Shown: piece by piece, positions 17,272-28,288 of the stretch | How the letters are laid out: each line of letters starts with the position of its first letter | How positions within the stretch are numbered: the stretch's first letter is position 1 | DNA from: Terrabacter sp. Ter38 | GTDB taxonomy: Bacteria; Actinomycetota; Actinomycetes; Actinomycetales; Dermatophilaceae | Direction of reading: 5' to 3' | Assembly (NCBI RefSeq): GCF_024519435.1 | Contig: NZ_JALJRZ010000003.1 | Coordinates: forward strand, 486,328-550,327 | DNA length: 64,000 nucleotides | Notes under the pieces: model-generated | Told to the model about the DNA's origin: nothing | Database searches by the model: none | Seen by the model: the letters and a program-made list of their open reading frames with translations, nothing else | Position numbers and translations under genes: made by a program

Positions 17272-18443
17272 GGTGTCCCCAGCCCTTCCTCCGGACGGGA
17301 CCGTGGGGCCGGGCACGTCAGCAGTGATCGGACCACCGCGTCAGGTCGGAACGCCTCCGCAACCCATTGCCGGGCCTCACGACCGTACTGCTCTGCAGTC
17401 TCCGGGTCATCAATGAGGGTGCGCAAGGCCTTCGCCAGGGCGTCAGGCTCTTGACGACGCACGAGCAGACCCGTGCGTCCGGACAGGACGCTGTCCACCG
17501 AGCCCGTTGCGTCAGTGGTGACCGTGGGAATCTCCATAGCGCTCGCCTCTAGGACGACATTGGGAAAACCTTCCCGTAACGTCGGCAAAACGTGCACGTC
17601 CATGAGCGAGAAGTATGGGCGGATATCTTCCACTGCCCCGACCGCTACTACGCAGCCCCCGATTGTCGCCAACTTCTCTAGATAGTCATCGGAGTCTGCC
17701 TCGTCCTGCGGTCCAACTACCAGGAGCTGAACCTGGGAGCCAGCGTCGGCCAGCTCCGCCATGGCGTCTAAAAGAGTCTGGATCCCCTTGTCGTGGGTCA
17801 ACCGACCAACGAAGCCCACGATAGGCCTCGTCAGATCTAGCCCCAGGCCTTGCGCGAGGTCTGGGTCGGGAGGGCCGGGTTGGAAGTGCGAGCAGTCGAC
17901 CCCGTGGCTGCTCGCAGGCAATGTCTGCCTGAGTTTGTGTTCGGGCGCGAGACGCAGCTCGCGGTAGCGCGCCGCTAGGGACGGGGAGTTGGCCACAACC
18001 TCGGTTGCGGCGCTCGTCGTGGCACGTTCGACGGCCGCCAGCAGGCGCCGACGGTTTCCGCGGGCTCCTTCCAGCCTCAGGCCCACCGCGGAGTAGAGCC
18101 GGCGAGGTACACCCGTGGCCCTACCGGCCATCATGCTCAGCAGGCTGGCCTTGGGTGTGGCAGCCACGATGAGCTGTGGTCTCTCTGCCAGGCAGAGCCG
18201 CATCCACTTCGCAAGCGCACAGACGTCTGCCCACAGGGAGATCTCGCGCGTCATGCGCAGTTCCCGTGTCCGAACTCCTAGGTCTCGACGCAGGTTCTCG
18301 AGTCCTTGTCCTGGGGACGATACGACACAGACGTCATAGCCGTCCGACTGGAGTTGTCTAACTAGCTCTCGATGGAATTTGTCCGCCGACAACGCGATCG
18401 TGGTCGTCACTAGAGCCCGTCGCGGTCTCATCCTTGATCTCAT
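17256..18443 (-). CDS. GT4-family glycosyltransferase
   Basis: A 395-residue GT-B enzyme. FVGRLTHDKGI (211-221) opens the donor domain, VLPTLREGFPNVVLEA (to about 300) holds the retaining-enzyme E-x7-E motif (E291, E299), and TTDATGSVDSV follows. The N-terminus resembles CapM/PglA-type enzymes that add the second sugar to an undecaprenyl-PP amino sugar. A role adding an N-acetylated hexosamine or uronic acid after the PglC step is a reasonable guess. It starts 6 nt after the oxidoreductase gene. Confidence 0.85.
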   Translation of the reverse strand: MRSRMRPRRALVTTTIALSADKFHRELVRQLQSDGYDVCVVSSPGQGLENLRRDLGVRTRELRMTREISLWADVCALAKWMRLCLAERPQLIVAATPKASLLSMMAGRATGVPRRLYSAVGLRLEGARGNRRRLLAAVERATTSAATEVVANSPSLAARYRELRLAPEHKLRQTLPASSHGVDCSHFQPGPPDPDLAQGLGLDLTRPIVGFVGRLTHDKGIQTLLDAMAELADAGSQVQLLVVGPQDEADSDDYLEKLATIGGCVVAVGAVEDIRPYFSLMDVHVLPTLREGFPNVVLEASAMEIPTVTTDATGSVDSVLSGRTGLLVRRQEPDALAKALRTLIDDPETAEQYGREARQWVAEAFRPDAVVRSLLTCPAPRSRPEEGLGTPCASS

Positions 18444-18449
18444 TGCTCT

Positions 18450-19454
18450 TCAGAGGCTCGACAAGGACACCAGCGACACTATCGAGCCACTGCGCGCTGA
18501 CTCAATACACGCTTCGGCAACCTTCACTGTCTCGAGGCCCTGCCGCATGGTGACGATGTCCGCCTCCACGCCGTTAATCGCGTCGCGAAACTGCTCGTGC
18601 TCGACTCGGAGTGGCTCGGGCTTGGCGATCGCATACCGGATCATGTCGCCTTCAGACACACCTCGGAACTGCGCGATCTCTTCGCGGACGACCTTCACAG
18701 AGCCGTTGGCGTAGAACGTGAGGTCTGCTGTGAGTGTGTCCGCCACGAAGGCCCCGCGCTCGCCCGTGATGGTGGTCACCCGTTCCTTGAGGGGCGACAG
18801 CCAGTTGACGAGGTGGTTCGTCACCGTCCCGTCCCGAAGCATGCCGGTCGCCGCAACGAGGTCCTCGTGCTCACGCCCACTGCGATATGCGACGTTGGCG
18901 CTGATGCGGACGAACTCCTGCTGCGTCACCCACGCGGTGAGGTCGACGTCATGGGTAGCCAGGTCCTTGACCACGCCGACGTCCGCGATCCGCGCGGGAA
19001 ACGGTCCTTGCCTGCGGGTCGCCACCTGGTAGACCCGGCCGAGCTCGCCGGCCTCGATGCGGGCCCTCGCGCTCTGCAGTGCGGGGTTGTAGCGCTCGAT
19101 GTGGCCGACAGCGCCCACGAGACCAGCACGTTCGAACGCATCCGCGAGGCGCTGCGCGGAAGCCACATCCGGAGCCAAGGGCTTCTCGATGAGGGCATGC
19201 ACGCCGGCATCGGCAAGGGCGAGGCCGATCTCCTCGTGATACGCGGTGGGAACGGCGACGACGCAGTAGTCCACCCCCGCGCGGATGATGTCTTCAACTC
19301 CCCTGAGGACCGGTCGGTCACCCGACACGCCATGGGGATCGCCACCGGGGTCTGCGACTGCGACAAGCTCCACGCCGTCGAGCGAGGACAGGACCCGAGC
19401 GTGATGACGACCCATCATCCCGAGACCGATGAGTCCAGCTCGGAGGATTGACAT
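18450..19454 (-). CDS. wbpB: Gfo/Idh/MocA oxidoreductase, WbpB/WlbA-like UDP-GlcNAcA 3-dehydrogenase
   Basis: A 334-residue NAD-dependent dehydrogenase. The Rossmann motif is GLIGLGMMGRHH (7-18), the EKP motif follows (E90-K91-P92), and DLATHDVDL carries the active-site His (about 168). WbpB/WlbA oxidises C3 of UDP-GlcNAc uronic acid. The call rests on context: the three immediate neighbours encode the other WbpA, WbpE and WbpD activities of the same pathway, in one tightly packed operon. Its start overlaps the aminotransferase stop. Sequence alone would allow another sugar substrate. Confidence 0.78.
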   Translation of the reverse strand: MSILRAGLIGLGMMGRHHARVLSSLDGVELVAVADPGGDPHGVSGDRPVLRGVEDIIRAGVDYCVVAVPTAYHEEIGLALADAGVHALIEKPLAPDVASAQRLADAFERAGLVGAVGHIERYNPALQSARARIEAGELGRVYQVATRRQGPFPARIADVGVVKDLATHDVDLTAWVTQQEFVRISANVAYRSGREHEDLVAATGMLRDGTVTNHLVNWLSPLKERVTTITGERGAFVADTLTADLTFYANGSVKVVREEIAQFRGVSEGDMIRYAIAKPEPLRVEHEQFRDAINGVEADIVTMRQGLETVKVAEACIESARSGSIVSLVSLSSL

Positions 19455-20539
19455 CAGACACCCGCCTTCGCAAGGGCGTTCACGCCGGTCACGATGCGTT
19501 CCAGATCACGGGGGGTGAGCGACGGATGGACGGGGAGCGACAGGCACTGCTCGGCCGCCTTCTCGGTCTCCGGCAGGTCCACGTCGACGCTGAAGGGGGC
19601 GAGGCGATGGTTCGGCACCGGATAGAACATGCCCGACCCCACGTTGTGCTCCTCTCGCAGGGCTCGGGACAGGCCGTCCCGGACCTCAGGCACCCGCACG
19701 GTGTACTGATGGAAGACGTGCACTGCGCCGTCGGCCACGGTCGGGGTGATCACGCCTTCGAGGTTCTCGGTCAAGAAGGCAGCATTGCTTCGGCGTGCCT
19801 CGTTCCAGGCGTCGACCTTCGTCAGTTGGACACGGCCGATGGCCGCGTGGATGTCGGTCATGCGGTTGTTCAAGCCCACGACCTCGTTGTGGTACTGCCT
19901 CTCCATGCCCTGGTTGCGGTAGAGACGCATGAGGCGCTCAATCTCGGGGTTGGCCACGGACACCATTCCGCCCTCACCAGACGTCATGTTCTTCGTGGGA
20001 TACAGGGAGAACATGGCGAACGAGCCGAAGGCCCCGACGGGGGTGCCATGCAGTGAGGCACCATGCGCCTGAGCGGCGTCCTCGAAGACCTGGATGCCGT
20101 GGCGCCGGGCAATCTCCAGCAGTCGGTCCATCTTCGCCGGATGGCCGTAGAGGTGCACGGGCATGACGCCCACGGTTCGCTCCGTGATGGCGGCTTCGAC
20201 GGCGGCAGGCGAGAGGCAGAAGTCATCGGCGTCGATGTCGGCGAAGACGGGCGTCGCGCCGGTCAGCGCGACGGAGTTCGCCGTCGCCGCGAACGTGAAG
20301 GACGGGACGATGACCTCGTCGCCGGGGCCGACGCCGCATGACAGCAGCCCCAAGTGCTGGCCCGAGGTGCCGGAGTTCACCGCCACGCAGGGACGACCAA
20401 GCCGGAAGTGATCCGCGAACTCCTGTTCGAAGGCGGCGACCTCAGGGCCTTGAGCGATCATGCCCGAGCGCAGCACGCGGTCAACGGCGCCGCGCTCATC
20501 GTCGCCGATGATCGGCTTGGCGGGCGGGATGAACTCCAT
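19454..20539 (-). CDS. wbpE: Sugar-nucleotide aminotransferase, WbpE/WlbC-like
   Basis: A 361-residue DegT-family enzyme. NSGTSGQHLGLL binds PLP phosphate, FEDAAQAHGA holds the Asp, and SLYPTKNMTSGEGG carries the PLP lysine (K183). The glycine-rich stretch after the lysine is typical of WbpE/ArnB relatives. It should aminate the 3-keto sugar made by the WbpB-like partner, using glutamate. ATG 20539 is chosen because AGGGA lies 5 nt upstream and the protein then begins MEFIPPAKP, as family members do. An ATG 15 nt earlier would overlap the dehydrogenase stop (ATGA). Confidence 0.83.
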   Translation of the reverse strand: MEFIPPAKPIIGDDERGAVDRVLRSGMIAQGPEVAAFEQEFADHFRLGRPCVAVNSGTSGQHLGLLSCGVGPGDEVIVPSFTFAATANSVALTGATPVFADIDADDFCLSPAAVEAAITERTVGVMPVHLYGHPAKMDRLLEIARRHGIQVFEDAAQAHGASLHGTPVGAFGSFAMFSLYPTKNMTSGEGGMVSVANPEIERLMRLYRNQGMERQYHNEVVGLNNRMTDIHAAIGRVQLTKVDAWNEARRSNAAFLTENLEGVITPTVADGAVHVFHQYTVRVPEVRDGLSRALREEHNVGSGMFYPVPNHRLAPFSVDVDLPETEKAAEQCLSLPVHPSLTPRDLERIVTGVNALAKAGV

Positions 20540-20550
20540 GGTGTTCCCTG

Positions 20551-21852
20551 TCATGTGGTGGTCAGGCCTTTGCCGATGGTGAGTAGGTCGGCGTCCGGGA
20601 AGGAATCCGGGGACAGCATGTTGCGACCGTCGACAATGACCCGGACGTCGGGCACGTCGTCGGCAGTCAGGGACTGGTATTCCGTGTGGTCCGTCTGCAG
20701 GATGGCGACGTCGACGGGTGTGCCCAGCGTGTGTGGTGTGAAACCGAGTGCGATGAGCTCGGCGTCGCTGTACATCGGGTCGTGCACCGTGACGACGGCA
20801 CCCTCTGCACGCAAGGACTCGACCGTCCCGAAGACTCCTGAGAAAGCCGTCTCCTTCACCCCGCCCCGGTAGCTCGCTCCGAGGACCAGCGCCCGGGCTC
20901 CGGTGAGATCCCCGAAAGCACCTCGTGCCAGGCCCACGGCGTAGGCGGGCATCGCGGCGTTCGCCTCACGGGCCGCACGCACCACGCTGGCGTCCCCGTC
21001 GTTCCACAGGTAGAGACGTGGATAGACCGGGATGCAGTGTCCGCCGACGGCGATGCCGGGGCGGTGGAGGTGGCTGTACGGCTGGGAGTTGGAGGCTTCG
21101 ATCACCTGGTAGACGTCGATACCGGCCTTCTGTGCGTAGACCGCGAACTGGTTGGCCAGGCCGATGTTGACGTCCCGGTAGGTCGTCTCGGCCAGCTTGG
21201 CCATCTCGGCGGCCTCGGCGGAGCCGAGGTCCCAGACCCCGTTGCCGCGCTCGAGGTCAGGTCGCTCGTCGAACTCCAGCACGGACTCATAGAAGGCGAT
21301 GGCCGCCTTCGCCCCCTCGGGGGAGAGGGCTCCGACCAGCTTGGGGTACTTGCGGAGGTCGGCGAAGACGCGCCCCGTGAGAACGCGCTCGGGGGAGAAG
21401 ACGAGGTGGAAGTCAACCCCCTCCGTGAGCCCAGAGCCTTGCTCGAGCATCGGCTTCCACCGGTCACGTGTGGTGCCTACGGGGAGTGTCGTCTCGAAGG
21501 CGACGAGGGTGCCAGGACGGAGTCCCTTCGCGATGTCGCGCGTGGCTGAGTCCATCCAGCCGAAGTCCGGGACGCCCTCGACATCCACGAAGAGGGGCAC
21601 CACGACCACGACGGCGTCGCTCTGGCGCACCGCCGCAGTGGTGTCGGTGGTGGCGACCAGCCGTCCGCCCGCCACGACCTCCTTGAGCTTCTGCTGCAGG
21701 TGTGCCTCGCCCGGAAAGGGCTCTGAACCCGCTTTGACGAGCTCTACGGTCGATGCATTGACATCGGCGCCGAGGACGTCGTGGCCCATCGAGGCGAACT
21801 GCACTGCCAAGGGCAGGCCGATCTTGCCGAGTCCGACGGTCGTGATCTTCAC
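20551..21852 (-). CDS. wbpA: Nucleotide-sugar 6-dehydrogenase, WbpA-like (UDP-GlcNAc dehydrogenase)
   Basis: A 433-residue UDP-sugar dehydrogenase. The N-terminal NAD motif is VGLGKIGLPLA (6-16). The signature ETTLPVGTT and the catalytic Cys in AVGGHCIPVYP (C273) are present, and a C-terminal UDP-binding domain has VLGASYRGGVKET. GGHCIPVYP is the WbpA/WecC form rather than the GGGCLPKD form seen in the Ugd-like gene at 24.5 kb. It should oxidise C6 of an N-acetylhexosamine to the uronic acid, starting the diacetamido-uronate pathway. It begins 28 bp after the acetyltransferase gene. Confidence 0.85.
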   Translation of the reverse strand: MKITTVGLGKIGLPLAVQFASMGHDVLGADVNASTVELVKAGSEPFPGEAHLQQKLKEVVAGGRLVATTDTTAAVRQSDAVVVVVPLFVDVEGVPDFGWMDSATRDIAKGLRPGTLVAFETTLPVGTTRDRWKPMLEQGSGLTEGVDFHLVFSPERVLTGRVFADLRKYPKLVGALSPEGAKAAIAFYESVLEFDERPDLERGNGVWDLGSAEAAEMAKLAETTYRDVNIGLANQFAVYAQKAGIDVYQVIEASNSQPYSHLHRPGIAVGGHCIPVYPRLYLWNDGDASVVRAAREANAAMPAYAVGLARGAFGDLTGARALVLGASYRGGVKETAFSGVFGTVESLRAEGAVVTVHDPMYSDAELIALGFTPHTLGTPVDVAILQTDHTEYQSLTADDVPDVRVIVDGRNMLSPDSFPDADLLTIGKGLTTT

Positions 21853-21880
21853 GTGGAGGTTCCTCTGATCTGCTTCGTGG

Positions 21881-22471
21881 TCAACGGCTGGTGGCGGTGA
21901 GGACGCCGTCGGATTCGACGTACGTCTCCCCGGTCTTCGGACAACGCCACAGGTCAGCGTCCGGCTCGAGAGGGACGCCCGCTCGTCCCACCCATCGAAT
22001 CCGGCGTGCAGGCACCCCGGCGACGAGCGCGAAGTCAGGCACGTCTTTGGTGACGACCGCTCCGGCGGCCACCATCGCCCAGCTGCCGATCGTCACTGGC
22101 GCCACGCAGACTGCACGGGCTCCGATGGAGGCACCGCGACGGACCGTCACGCCGACTGCTTCCCAGTCCGACCCGGTCTTCACCGCGCCGTCAGGGTCAA
22201 CGGCCCGCGGAAAGTGGTCGTTGGTGAAGACCACCGCGGGACCGATGAAGACGCCGTCCTCGATCATCGCAGGCTCGTAGACCAGGGCGTAGTTCTGGAC
22301 CTTGCAGCCGTCGCCCATGGTGACGCCGGCGCCGACGTAGGCGCCGCGGCCGATGATGCAGTTGGCGCCGATCTGCGCGGCCTCGCGTACCTGGGCGAGG
22401 TGCCAGATCTTCGAGCCGTCACCCACCGTTGCGTCGGCAGCGACGTCGGCGCTGTCGTGCACGAACATCAA
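21881..22471 (-). CDS. wbpD: Left-handed beta-helix N-acetyltransferase, WbpD-like
   Basis: A 196-residue hexapeptide-repeat protein. It starts VHDSADV..ATVGDGSKIWHLAQV, has FTNDHFPRA in the middle and ends with the GSWAMVAAGAVVTKDVP coil. These are landmarks of WbpD/WlbB enzymes, which acetylate the 3-amino group of UDP-GlcNAc3N uronic acid with acetyl-CoA. It opens the minus-strand operon WbpD-A-E-B. It could also serve the 4-amino sugar of the plus-strand half, for which no other acetyltransferase is present. Two adjacent ATGs give uncertainty of one codon. Confidence 0.82.
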   Translation of the reverse strand: MMFVHDSADVAADATVGDGSKIWHLAQVREAAQIGANCIIGRGAYVGAGVTMGDGCKVQNYALVYEPAMIEDGVFIGPAVVFTNDHFPRAVDPDGAVKTGSDWEAVGVTVRRGASIGARAVCVAPVTIGSWAMVAAGAVVTKDVPDFALVAGVPARRIRWVGRAGVPLEPDADLWRCPKTGETYVESDGVLTATSR

Positions 22472-22533
22472 GAACCTCGTCTACGTCGGAAGTGGCACCG
22501 TGAGTCTACGGGCACGTCACGACGAACCCGACA

Positions 22534-24428
<1,895 letters not shown>

Positions 24429-24459
24429 TCACGGCCACCAGCCGTTCTCGCGGGCTCGA

Positions 24460-24465
24460 TATGCT
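24460..24465 (+). promoter_or_regulatory. -10 box for leaderless ugd transcript
   Basis: TATGCT lies 7 nt before the GTG at 24473. There is no Shine-Dalgarno, and the arrangement matches other leaderless candidates in the window. Confidence 0.45.
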
Positions 24466-24472
24466 GCCCGGC

Positions 24473-25816
24473 GTGAAGATCTCGGTCATCGGATGCGGAT
24501 ATCTCGGAGCGGTGCACGCGGCGTGCATGGCCGACTTCGGCCACGACGTCGTTGGCGTCGACATCGACGAGGCGAAGGTGGCCAAGCTCGCGGCCGGCGT
24601 GCCGTCGTTCCACGAGCCCGGCCTGGAGCCGCTGCTGCGCCAGGGCGTCGCGGACGGCTCGCTGCGCTTCACGACCGACAAGACGGCCCTGGCCGGTGCC
24701 CGGGTCCACTTCATCGCGGTCGGCACCCCCCAGCGCGGCGGCAGCTACGCCGCCGACATGAGCTACGTGTGGAGCGCCGTCGAGGACATCATCGCCAACG
24801 CGACTCCGTCGTCCGACGGCCCCATCGTCGTGGTCGGCAAGTCGACCGTCCCCGTCGGCACGGCCCAGGGCGTCGCCGACCGCCTCGCGGAGGCGGGCGT
24901 GGACGCCGTCGTCGTCTGGAACCCGGAGTTCCTCCGCGAGGGGTATGCCGTCCAGGACACCCAGCGCCCCGACCGCGTGGTCTACGGCCTGCCCGACGAC
25001 CGCGACCGCGGCGAGATCGGCCGCGCCGTCGTCGACGAGGTCTACGCCCCGATCATCGCGGCCGGCATCCCGCGGCTGCTCGTCAACTACCCGACGGCCG
25101 AGCTCGTCAAGGTCGCCGCCAACTCCTTCCTCGCCACGAAGATCTCCTTCATCAACTCGATGGCCGAGCTGTGCGACGCGTCCGGAGCGGACGTCTCGCG
25201 TCTCGCCGAGGCCATCGGCCACGACGACCGCATCGGCTCGAAGTTCCTCCAGGCGGGCATCGGATTCGGCGGTGGCTGCCTGCCCAAGGACATCCGCGCC
25301 TTCATGGCCCGCGCCGGCGAGCTCGGCGTCGACCAGTCGCTGACCTTCCTGCGCGAGGTCGACTCGATCAACATGCGCCGGCGCGACCACGCGGTCGACC
25401 TGGCGTCCGAGATGGCCGGCGGCCGTCTCGTCGGCGTCAAGGTCGCCGTCCTCGGCCTCACCTTCAAGCCTGACAGTGACGACGTGCGGGACTCACCGGC
25501 GCTCGACATCGCCGGCCGCCTGTGGGGGCGCGGCGCCAACGTCGTCGCCACGGACCCCGCGGGCACGGAAGCCGTGCGCCTGGCCCGGCCGGACCTCCAC
25601 ATCGTGGACTCGGTGCAGGAGGCGCTGAGCGGCGCCGATCTCGTCATGCTCCTCACGGCGTGGCAGGACTACGTGCATCTAGACCCGGCCCACGCCAAGA
25701 CGCTCGTGGCGACCCCGCGGATCATCGACGGGCGCAACGTGCTCGACCCGCACGCGTGGACGGACGCGGGCTGGGACTACCGGGGCATGGGGCGACGATC
25801 CAGCTCGATCTGGTGA
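24473..25816 (+). CDS. ugd: UDP-glucose 6-dehydrogenase
   Basis: Oxidises UDP-glucose to UDP-glucuronate, a likely second uronic-acid donor for the cell envelope. Its 447 residues begin with VIGCGYLGAVHAA (NAD motif), then KSTVPVGTA, NPEFLREG and the catalytic Cys in GFGGGCLPKD (C269). A C-terminal domain has GLTFKPDSDDVRDSP. This is the standard class I form, clearly different from the WbpA-like enzyme at 21 kb. GTG 24473 gives the expected VKISVIGCGY start; an ATG four codons earlier overlaps the -10 box. Confidence 0.9.
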   Translation: MKISVIGCGYLGAVHAACMADFGHDVVGVDIDEAKVAKLAAGVPSFHEPGLEPLLRQGVADGSLRFTTDKTALAGARVHFIAVGTPQRGGSYAADMSYVWSAVEDIIANATPSSDGPIVVVGKSTVPVGTAQGVADRLAEAGVDAVVVWNPEFLREGYAVQDTQRPDRVVYGLPDDRDRGEIGRAVVDEVYAPIIAAGIPRLLVNYPTAELVKVAANSFLATKISFINSMAELCDASGADVSRLAEAIGHDDRIGSKFLQAGIGFGGGCLPKDIRAFMARAGELGVDQSLTFLREVDSINMRRRDHAVDLASEMAGGRLVGVKVAVLGLTFKPDSDDVRDSPALDIAGRLWGRGANVVATDPAGTEAVRLARPDLHIVDSVQEALSGADLVMLLTAWQDYVHLDPAHAKTLVATPRIIDGRNVLDPHAWTDAGWDYRGMGRRSSSIW

Positions 25817-25952
25817 GGTCGCGGCGTAGCCTCGGCACCGGCTGTCAGGTTCCTGAGACAAACCCGCCAATGCGGCCGTTTGGCCACGTGCGTCACAGGA
25901 GCGACATCTAGGATCGAGTCTCACCCGACCACGCCGAGAGAAACATGAGGGC

Positions 25953-26561
25953 ATGATGCCCGGGGATACCCCTCGCGACCGCGGCATCCTTTTCGTCTGC
26001 ACCGGCAACATCTGTCGGTCGCCCTATGCCGAGCGGCGCCTGCGTCAGCTGCTCCCGAGTGCCGCCGTGCCGATCACGAGCGCCGGTACCGGCGCCGTCG
26101 TCGGCTCAGACATCGAGCCCCAGACCAGCGAGCAGCTGCGACGCCTCGGCGCGGACGTCACTGACTTCGCGGCGCGGTCTGTCACCCCGCAGATCCTCGA
26201 CGGGTCGGAGCTGGTCCTGACCTTGACTCGCGCCCACCGGGGCGACGTGGCGCGCCTCCACCCTGCGGCGATGCGCCGGATCTTCGCCCTCGGCGACTTC
26301 GCCGACCTGTGCCGCTCGTCCCAGCTGTGGCGGCCGATCGTCCCGACCCACCCGTGGCTGCCGCAGGTCGTCGCCGAGGCCTCCGCCGCCCGCGGCACCG
26401 TCGCGCCGCACGAGGCGGGAGACGTCGACGTGGTCGACCCCTACGGACGCTCCGCGAAGACGCACACGGAGGCCTTCGACCGCATCGAGGAATTCCTCGC
26501 CGTCGTCGTGGCCGCGCTCGGCACGGTCGCCGCCTCCTCCAGGGCACAGTCCCTGGGCTGA
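25953..26561 (+). CDS. Low-molecular-weight protein-tyrosine phosphatase (Wzb-like)
   Basis: A cytosolic phosphatase with the P-loop VCTGNICRSPYAE (catalytic Cys16, Arg22) near the N-terminus and the general-acid segment VDPYGR late in the protein. At 202 residues it is longer than typical Wzb (about 150) because of an insertion around residues 125-155. It is convergent with a Wzc-type kinase gene, its expected substrate, so the pair probably controls polymer export by tyrosine phosphorylation. TAGGAT (25909-25914) is a candidate -10 box about 40 nt upstream. Confidence 0.87.
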   Translation: MMPGDTPRDRGILFVCTGNICRSPYAERRLRQLLPSAAVPITSAGTGAVVGSDIEPQTSEQLRRLGADVTDFAARSVTPQILDGSELVLTLTRAHRGDVARLHPAAMRRIFALGDFADLCRSSQLWRPIVPTHPWLPQVVAEASAARGTVAPHEAGDVDVVDPYGRSAKTHTEAFDRIEEFLAVVVAALGTVAASSRAQSLG

Positions 26562-26564
26562 GAC

Positions 26565-26610
26565 GCAGAGAAGGACCCCGTGACCGGATGGTCACGGGGT
26601 CCTTCTCTGC
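26565..26610. terminator. 21-bp perfect bidirectional hairpin terminator
   Basis: Positions 26565-26585 are perfectly complementary to 26590-26610, with a 4-nt GGAT loop. It lies between the convergent phosphatase and kinase genes, 4 nt past the first stop. It is the strongest hairpin seen in the window. Confidence 0.85.
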
Positions 26611-26641
26611 GCATGTCAGCCGGTGACGGTGACCGCTTGGC

Positions 26642-28288
26642 TCACCGGTAGATCGAGTCGCCCGCGGGGTAGCCGGGCTGGTGCTCGGCGTGCGGAGCAC
26701 GGGACGTCCCCGCCGGCGCCGGCGCCGGCGCAGTGGCAGGAGCCGCAGGGCCTGCGGGCACCGCGGCCGTGGGTGCGATGCCGGGCACGGGTGCACCCGG
26801 CTCAGCGACGCCGCGGGCGCCCGTCGTGGACGGGCGCGGGGTGACGGGGCCGAGGTCGTCCTCGGAGGCCACCGGTCGGCGCTGGCGGCGGATGGAGCGT
26901 CCCTTGGCGCGCTGGCGCTCGCTCTCCGGCCGGTAGTCGTACTCGTAGGTGCCGTATCCGGCGCCGCCCTCCTTGGCCTTGACCCGGTTGAGGATGAGGC
27001 CGAGCACCGAGCCGTTGACGGCCTCGAGCGAGTCGAGCGCACGGCGCACGTGCTCGCGCTGGGCGACACCGGCGCCGACGACGACGATGGCTCCGTCGAC
27101 GATCGTGCTGAGCACGGCCGCGTCGGTGACGGGCAGCAACGGTGGTGCGTCGATGAGGACGTAGTCGAAGCGCTCGGCGAGGTCCTCGACGAGCTGTTCC
27201 ATGTTGGACGAGCCGAGCAGCTCGCTCGGGTTGGGCGGGATGGGGCCCGCCCCGAGCAGCCGCAGCCCGGTGCGGCCGAACGGCTGCAGGACGTCGTCGA
27301 CCGCGACGCGTCCGACGAGGACGTCGGTCAGGCCGACCGACCCCTCGAAGCCGAGGTAGTCGAGCAGGCGCGGTCGGCGCAGGTCACCCTCGATGACGAC
27401 GACCTTGAGACCGGTCTCGGCGAGGCTGAGGGCGAGGTTGGCCGTCGTCGTCGACTTGCCCTCGCCGGGCAGCGAGGACGTGACGACGATCGACTTGGGC
27501 GGGTTGGCGACGTCGATGAACTGGAGGTTGGTGCGCAGCGAGCGGAACGCCTCGGCCCGCTGCGAACGCGGGTCGACCTGGACGATGAGCGGGTGGGCAG
27601 AGGCGTCGCTGTCGTAGGCGATGCCACCGAGGATCGTGCGGTCGGTGACCGCCTCGAGGTCCCGCTGGGACTTGACCGACTTGTCGAGCACGTCGCGCAG
27701 CAGCGCGACGCCGAAGCCGAGCAGCAGGCCGAGGATGAGACCGAGCGCCAGGTTGCGGGCCGGCTTCGGGCTGACCGGCGTCGGGTCGACCGCCGCCTCC
27801 TTGACGACCGTGACCTTGACCGGGCTCTCCTGTCCCTGCTTGCGCTCGATCTCCTGGATGATCTGCGGGAAGACGTCGCCGATGGCCGCCGCGATGCGCT
27901 GGGCGCCGGCCGGGGACCCGCTCGTCACGGTGACGTCGATGATGACGGTGTCGAGCGGAATCGTCGACGTCACCTGTGCGGCAAGCCGGTCGGCAGACGT
28001 GTCGATGCCGACCCTCTTGATGACCGGGTCGAGCACCTTCGGCGACTCGAGCAGCTGCGAGTAGGACTTGACCCGGGCCTGCGTGAACGTGTTGCCCTGC
28101 GCGAGGGAGGATGTCGTGTCGTCGCCGGACGTGGACACGAAGAACTGCGTCGTCGCGGCATACGTGCGTGGTGTCAGCGCGGTGTAGGCAGCCGCCAGAC
28201 CGAGGGTCACGAGAGCGACGGCGGCGATGATCATCCACCGCTTCCGGATCACGTTGAGGTAGTCCTGCAGCTCCACTATCGCCATCAT
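26642..28288 (-). CDS. Wzz/Wzc-type chain-length determinant with tyrosine-kinase (BY-kinase) domain
   Basis: A 548-residue inner-membrane protein. Helix 1 spans about 19-38, a Wzz extracytoplasmic domain follows, and helix 2 spans about 178-198. The cytoplasmic BY-kinase has Walker A SSLPGEGKST (271-280), Walker A' VIEGDLRRP (Asp302) and Walker B VLIDAPP (377-383). The tail is Pro/Ala-rich. The only tyrosine cluster is YGTYEYDYR shortly after the kinase core, with one more Tyr at the extreme C-terminus, so autophosphorylation sites are few. It sets polymer length with the Wzb-like phosphatase. Two adjacent ATGs leave one codon of doubt. Confidence 0.88.
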   Translation of the reverse strand: MMAIVELQDYLNVIRKRWMIIAAVALVTLGLAAAYTALTPRTYAATTQFFVSTSGDDTTSSLAQGNTFTQARVKSYSQLLESPKVLDPVIKRVGIDTSADRLAAQVTSTIPLDTVIIDVTVTSGSPAGAQRIAAAIGDVFPQIIQEIERKQGQESPVKVTVVKEAAVDPTPVSPKPARNLALGLILGLLLGFGVALLRDVLDKSVKSQRDLEAVTDRTILGGIAYDSDASAHPLIVQVDPRSQRAEAFRSLRTNLQFIDVANPPKSIVVTSSLPGEGKSTTTANLALSLAETGLKVVVIEGDLRRPRLLDYLGFEGSVGLTDVLVGRVAVDDVLQPFGRTGLRLLGAGPIPPNPSELLGSSNMEQLVEDLAERFDYVLIDAPPLLPVTDAAVLSTIVDGAIVVVGAGVAQREHVRRALDSLEAVNGSVLGLILNRVKAKEGGAGYGTYEYDYRPESERQRAKGRSIRRQRRPVASEDDLGPVTPRPSTTGARGVAEPGAPVPGIAPTAAVPAGPAAPATAPAPAPAGTSRAPHAEHQPGYPAGDSIYR

